DNA of 39,746 nt from an uncultured Clostridia bacterium (GTDB lineage Bacteria > Bacillota > Clostridia > TANB77 > CAG-508). The notes beneath the pieces were generated by a model that was not told the DNA's origin, ran no database searches, and worked only from the letters and a program-made list of their open reading frames with translations. Below are positions 37,488 through 39,746 of this stretch, piece by piece. Position 1 is the stretch's first letter. Every line of letters begins with the position of its first letter. Position numbers and translations under genes: made by a program. The DNA is taken from NCBI GenBank assembly GCA_934149005.1, contig CAKPDN010000011.1, positions 1-39,746 of the forward strand. The letters are read 5' to 3'.

Positions 37488-39105
37488 ATGAATACAAAAT
37501 ATATATTTGTAACAGGCGGAGTAGTATCAGGATTAGGAAAAGGAATAACAGCAGCATCCATACGGAAGGTTATTAAAAAATAGAGGATATAAGGTAACAA
37601 TACAAAAATTTGATCCATATATAAATGTAGATCCAGGTACAATGAATCCATATGAACATGGAGAGGTATTTGTAACAGATGATGGAGCAGAAACAGACTT
37701 AGACTTAGGCCATTATGAAAGATTTATAAATGAAAATCTAACAAAAAATTCTAGTATAACAATGGGAAAAATATATTCAGAAGTAATTGAAAAAGAAAGA
37801 AAAGGAGACTATTTAGGAAAAACAGTTCAAGTAATTCCACATATTACAAATCAAATAAAAGAAAAAATATATGACTTTGAAAATACAGATACAGATATAG
37901 TAATATCAGAAGTAGGAGGAACAGTAGGAGATATAGAAGGACTATCAATAATAGAAGCAATAAGACAAGTAGGATTAGAAAAAAATCCAGAAGATGTTTG
38001 TTTTATACATGTTACATTACTTCCATACATATATGGATCAAATGAAATAAAATCAAAACCAACACAACATTCAGTAAAAGAATTACAAAGCTATGGAATA
38101 AAGCCAGATATTTTAGTATGTAGAACAGAGCAAGACATACCAGAAAATATAAGAGAAAAACTATCATTATACTGTAATGTAAGAAAAACAAGTGTAATAC
38201 AAAATAAAACAGCAGATTGCTTATATGCTGTACCATTAATGCTTGAAGAAGAAGGATTAGCAAGAGAAATATGTAATCATTTAAGATTAGATAGATATAT
38301 TCCAGACAATAGAAAATGGGAGGAAATGATAAAAAAAATAAGAAATATAGATAAAACAAAAAAAGTAAAAATAGCAATAGTTGGAAAATACATAAAATTA
38401 GAAGACTCATATATTTCAGTAATAGAAAGCATAAAGCATGCAGGATTTGCAAATGAAGTTGAAACAGAAATAGGATTAATTGATTGTGAAAAAGTAACAA
38501 AAGAAACGGTAAAAGAATTATTAAAAGATTTTAAAGGAATTATAGTTCCTGGTGGATTTGGAAATAGAGGAATAGAAGGAAAAATAGAAACAATAAAATA
38601 TGCAAGAGAAAACAAAATACCATTTTTAGGAATTTGTTTAGGAATGCAAATGTCTGTAGTTGAATATGCAAGAGATATTCTAGGATTAAAAGATAGTAAC
38701 TCGCAAGAATTTGATGAAAAATCCAAAAATCAAGTGATTCATATAATGGAAAATCAAAAATCAATAGACAAAAAAGGTGGGACAATGAGATTAGGAGCAT
38801 ATCCATGTATTATAAAAGAAGGAAGTCTAGCAGAAAAAGTATATGGAAAAAAAGAAATATCAGAAAGACATAGACACCGTTTTGAATATAATAATTATTA
38901 TAAAGAAATGTTAGAAGATGCAGGACTAATTTGTTCAGGAACATCTCCAGATGGAGAATTGGTAGAAATTGTAGAAATTTCACAAGAAAAACATCCATAT
39001 TTTATTGCAAGTCAATTTCATCCAGAACTAAAATCAAGACCAAACAAGCCAGCACCATTGTTTATAGAACTAGTGAAAGCAACAAAAAAATTGACAATTA
39101 TGTAA
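37488..39105 (+). CDS. pyrG: CTP synthase, interrupted by a +1 shift at CGG
   Basis: PyrG aminates UTP to CTP with glutamine and ATP. ATG 37488 (after AGAAGGGAG) opens NTKYIFVTGGVVSGLGKGIT with the P-loop. In-frame CGG at 37563-37565 breaks the frame after 25 residues; skipping C37563 gives GGA (Gly26) and RLLKNRGYKVTIQKFDPYIN, exactly as in Bacillus PyrG. The rest has HGEVFVTDDGAETDLDLGHY, the amidotransferase nucleophile in GICLGMQ, and QFHPE. The restored protein is 538 residues, normal. Without the shift, translation stops at 37581-37583. pyrG is usually essential, so the gene must be expressed somehow or the base is an error. Confidence 0.95.
37563..37565 (+). other. CGG +1 frameshift site in pyrG
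   Basis: The context is ATA CGG AAG. Dropping C37563 gives ATA GGA AGG and the conserved SIGRLLKNRG. The zero frame ends five codons later. Confidence 0.9.
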
Positions 39106-39163
39106 AATAGATATATAATAACACTGTAACAAATTTATTATAATCATTTTGGAGGTAGAAAAA

Positions 39164-39436
39164 ATGAAGTATACGTGTAAATTTTGTGGCAAAGATGACT
39201 TTGAAAACATTGAAGAATGCAAGAAACACGAAAAACGGCACATTTTAGAAGAAGAACTGAAAAAGCTACCGAAGGGGGCAATAATTTGCCCTAAATGCAA
39301 GGGAGAAGTGTTTATTGAGGAAGAGGATGTAGTAGAGGGAAAGAAAATCAAAGTATGTCCTGTTTGTCACGGAGAGAAGTTTGTAATGCCTATTCCTGCA
39401 ACTATACATATTCCAATAAGCGGATATATTAAGTAA
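39164..39436 (+). CDS. Small zinc-binding protein (C2H2-like finger plus zinc ribbon)
   Basis: ATG 39164 is chosen because GGAGGT ends eight bases upstream; a TTG at 39149 precedes that site. The 90-residue protein has CKFCGKDDFENIEECKKHEK with a following RH (C-x2-C...H-x3-H finger), then CPKC and CPVCHGEKF, a four-cysteine ribbon. Function is unknown; nucleic-acid binding is a guess. Base use is less A-rich than in its neighbours (CTG, GGG, CCG). It has the only in-frame CGG in the window (39236-39238) that must be read without a shift: skipping C would give Gly-Thr-Phe-stop. This may mark acquired DNA, or CGG may be readable. Confidence 0.7.
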   Translation: MKYTCKFCGKDDFENIEECKKHEKRHILEEELKKLPKGAIICPKCKGEVFIEEEDVVEGKKIKVCPVCHGEKFVMPIPATIHIPISGYIK

Positions 39437-39443
39437 ACACAAA

Positions 39444-39485
39444 AAAGAAAACGATTATATACATTAAACTATAATCGTTTTCTTT
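39444..39485 (+). terminator. Strong intrinsic terminator after the zinc protein gene
   Basis: AAAGAAAACGATTATA (39444-39459) and TATAATCGTTTTCTTT (39470-39485) form a 16-pair stem with a 10-base loop. Confidence 0.92.
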
Positions 39486-39557
39486 TTCGTTCTAAAATTT
39501 AAAAATCAAAATATAATATATAGTCAAATAATAAAAAAATAATATATATTAAAATTA

Positions 39558-39579
39558 TGTGAATTTTGTGTGAATTTTA
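39558..39579 (+). promoter_or_regulatory. 11-base tandem direct repeat before the groES promoter
   Basis: TGTGAATTTTG and TGTGAATTTTA (39558-39579) are tandem 11-mers ending ten bases before the -35. They could be an activator or repressor site besides HrcA. They do not match the CtsR heptamer. Confidence 0.5.
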
Positions 39580-39589
39580 GCAAACAGTA

Positions 39590-39616
39590 TTGACAATTGC
39601 TAAAAAAAGGTATAAA
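39590..39616 (+). promoter_or_regulatory. groES promoter
   Basis: TTGACA (39590-39595) is a consensus -35. TATAAA (39611-39616) is 15 bases away; an offset -10 (TAAATT, 39613) would give 17. Confidence 0.65.
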
Positions 39617-39619
39617 TTA

Positions 39620-39645
39620 TTAGCAGTCATTAAAAAGAGTGCTAA
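39620..39645 (+). promoter_or_regulatory. CIRCE-like HrcA operator
   Basis: TTAGCAGTC (39620-39628) and GAGTGCTAA (39637-39645) match the CIRCE arms TTAGCACTC/GAGTGCTAA with one mismatch, and the spacer is 8 rather than 9 bases. HrcA represses groESL and dnaK operons from this element. Confidence 0.85.
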
Positions 39646-39690
39646 TAATTTAGAATATCCTTAAATGGGAAAATTAAAGGAGGTAATATT

Positions 39691-39746
39691 ATGATTAAAC
39701 CATTAGGAAGTAGAGTATTAATAAAAATGAAAGAAGGCGAAGAAAC
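39691..39746 (+). CDS. groES: Co-chaperonin GroES, 3' end beyond the window
   Basis: ATG 39691 follows AAAGGAGGT and reads IKPLGSRVLIKMKEGEE, the conserved start of GroES (the 10-kDa lid of the GroEL cage). Only 18 codons are visible; groEL probably follows. The CIRCE-like element lies 45 bases upstream, so heat-shock control by HrcA is expected. Confidence 0.93.
   Translation, partial: MIKPLGSRVLIKMKEGEE

Noticed and set aside
39149..39163. TTG 39149 as the start of the zinc protein
   Set aside because: The GGAGGT ribosome site lies inside that extension and fits ATG 39164.

Overview
The window is a 39.7 kb stretch of a very AT-rich, low-GC Gram-positive chromosome, most likely an uncultured spore-forming member of the Clostridia. 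Supporting signs are a dipicolinate synthase subunit A gene (spore core), the radA-disA pair, mreB, tsaE-tsaB-rimI, an LPxTG-like surface protein, strong GGAGG ribosome sites with frequent TTG/GTG starts, AGA as the main Arg codon, and a CIRCE-like element before groES. No tRNA, rRNA or CRISPR array was seen. Layout: 1-5035 is an accessory island with a GNAT gene cut by the window edge, broken GNAT-like remnants, and a complete FokI-type type IIS restriction-modification pair (two-domain adenine methyltransferase plus FokI-like nuclease). 5036-10382 holds a serine hydrolase and a three-gene membrane glycosylation cluster. 10411-16991 holds polA, a lytic transglycosylase that appears to start at a non-canonical codon, a TPR membrane protein, dpaA and uppP. 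17391-20760 holds a class I amidotransferase, an MFS transporter and a sortase-anchored vWA protein. 21091-24178 is a tandem pair of prepilin-like surface genes preceded by (CA)n tracts. 24541-31930 is housekeeping: dxs, ylmH, the t6A operon tsaE-tsaB-rimI, mreB, mtaB and a small unknown protein. 31931-39746 holds a REP-associated transposase with its repeats, radA, disA, a cyclophilin, a third prepilin-like gene with a (GA)n tract, pyrG, a zinc protein and groES. Two signals stand out. First, three conserved housekeeping genes (uppP, radA twice, pyrG) are interrupted by four single-base insertions of one kind: an extra C directly before the GG of a Gly codon, so that an in-frame CGG appears exactly where the frame must move by +1. 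I found no other in-frame CGG in the conserved genes; the single exception is in a small zinc protein at the right end. This is either systematic base-level error or +1 recoding at an unassigned or hungry CGG codon. Second, the three prepilin-like genes carry dinucleotide tracts inside the leader that precedes the prepilin cleavage motif. Two have 18 units and are in frame; one has 19 units and is out of frame. This is the arrangement expected of phase-variable contingency loci. Gene cooperation: the R-M pair gives self-protection and restriction; uppP and the glycosyltransferases share the undecaprenyl-phosphate economy; tsaB/tsaE make t6A and MtaB turns it into ms2t6A; RadA and DisA link DNA repair to c-di-AMP; the prepilin-like and vWA proteins form a surface module. 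Two promoters (mreB and the small gene at 31613) share TGTAA repeats spaced exactly 11 bp, suggesting one OmpR/PhoB-type regulator.
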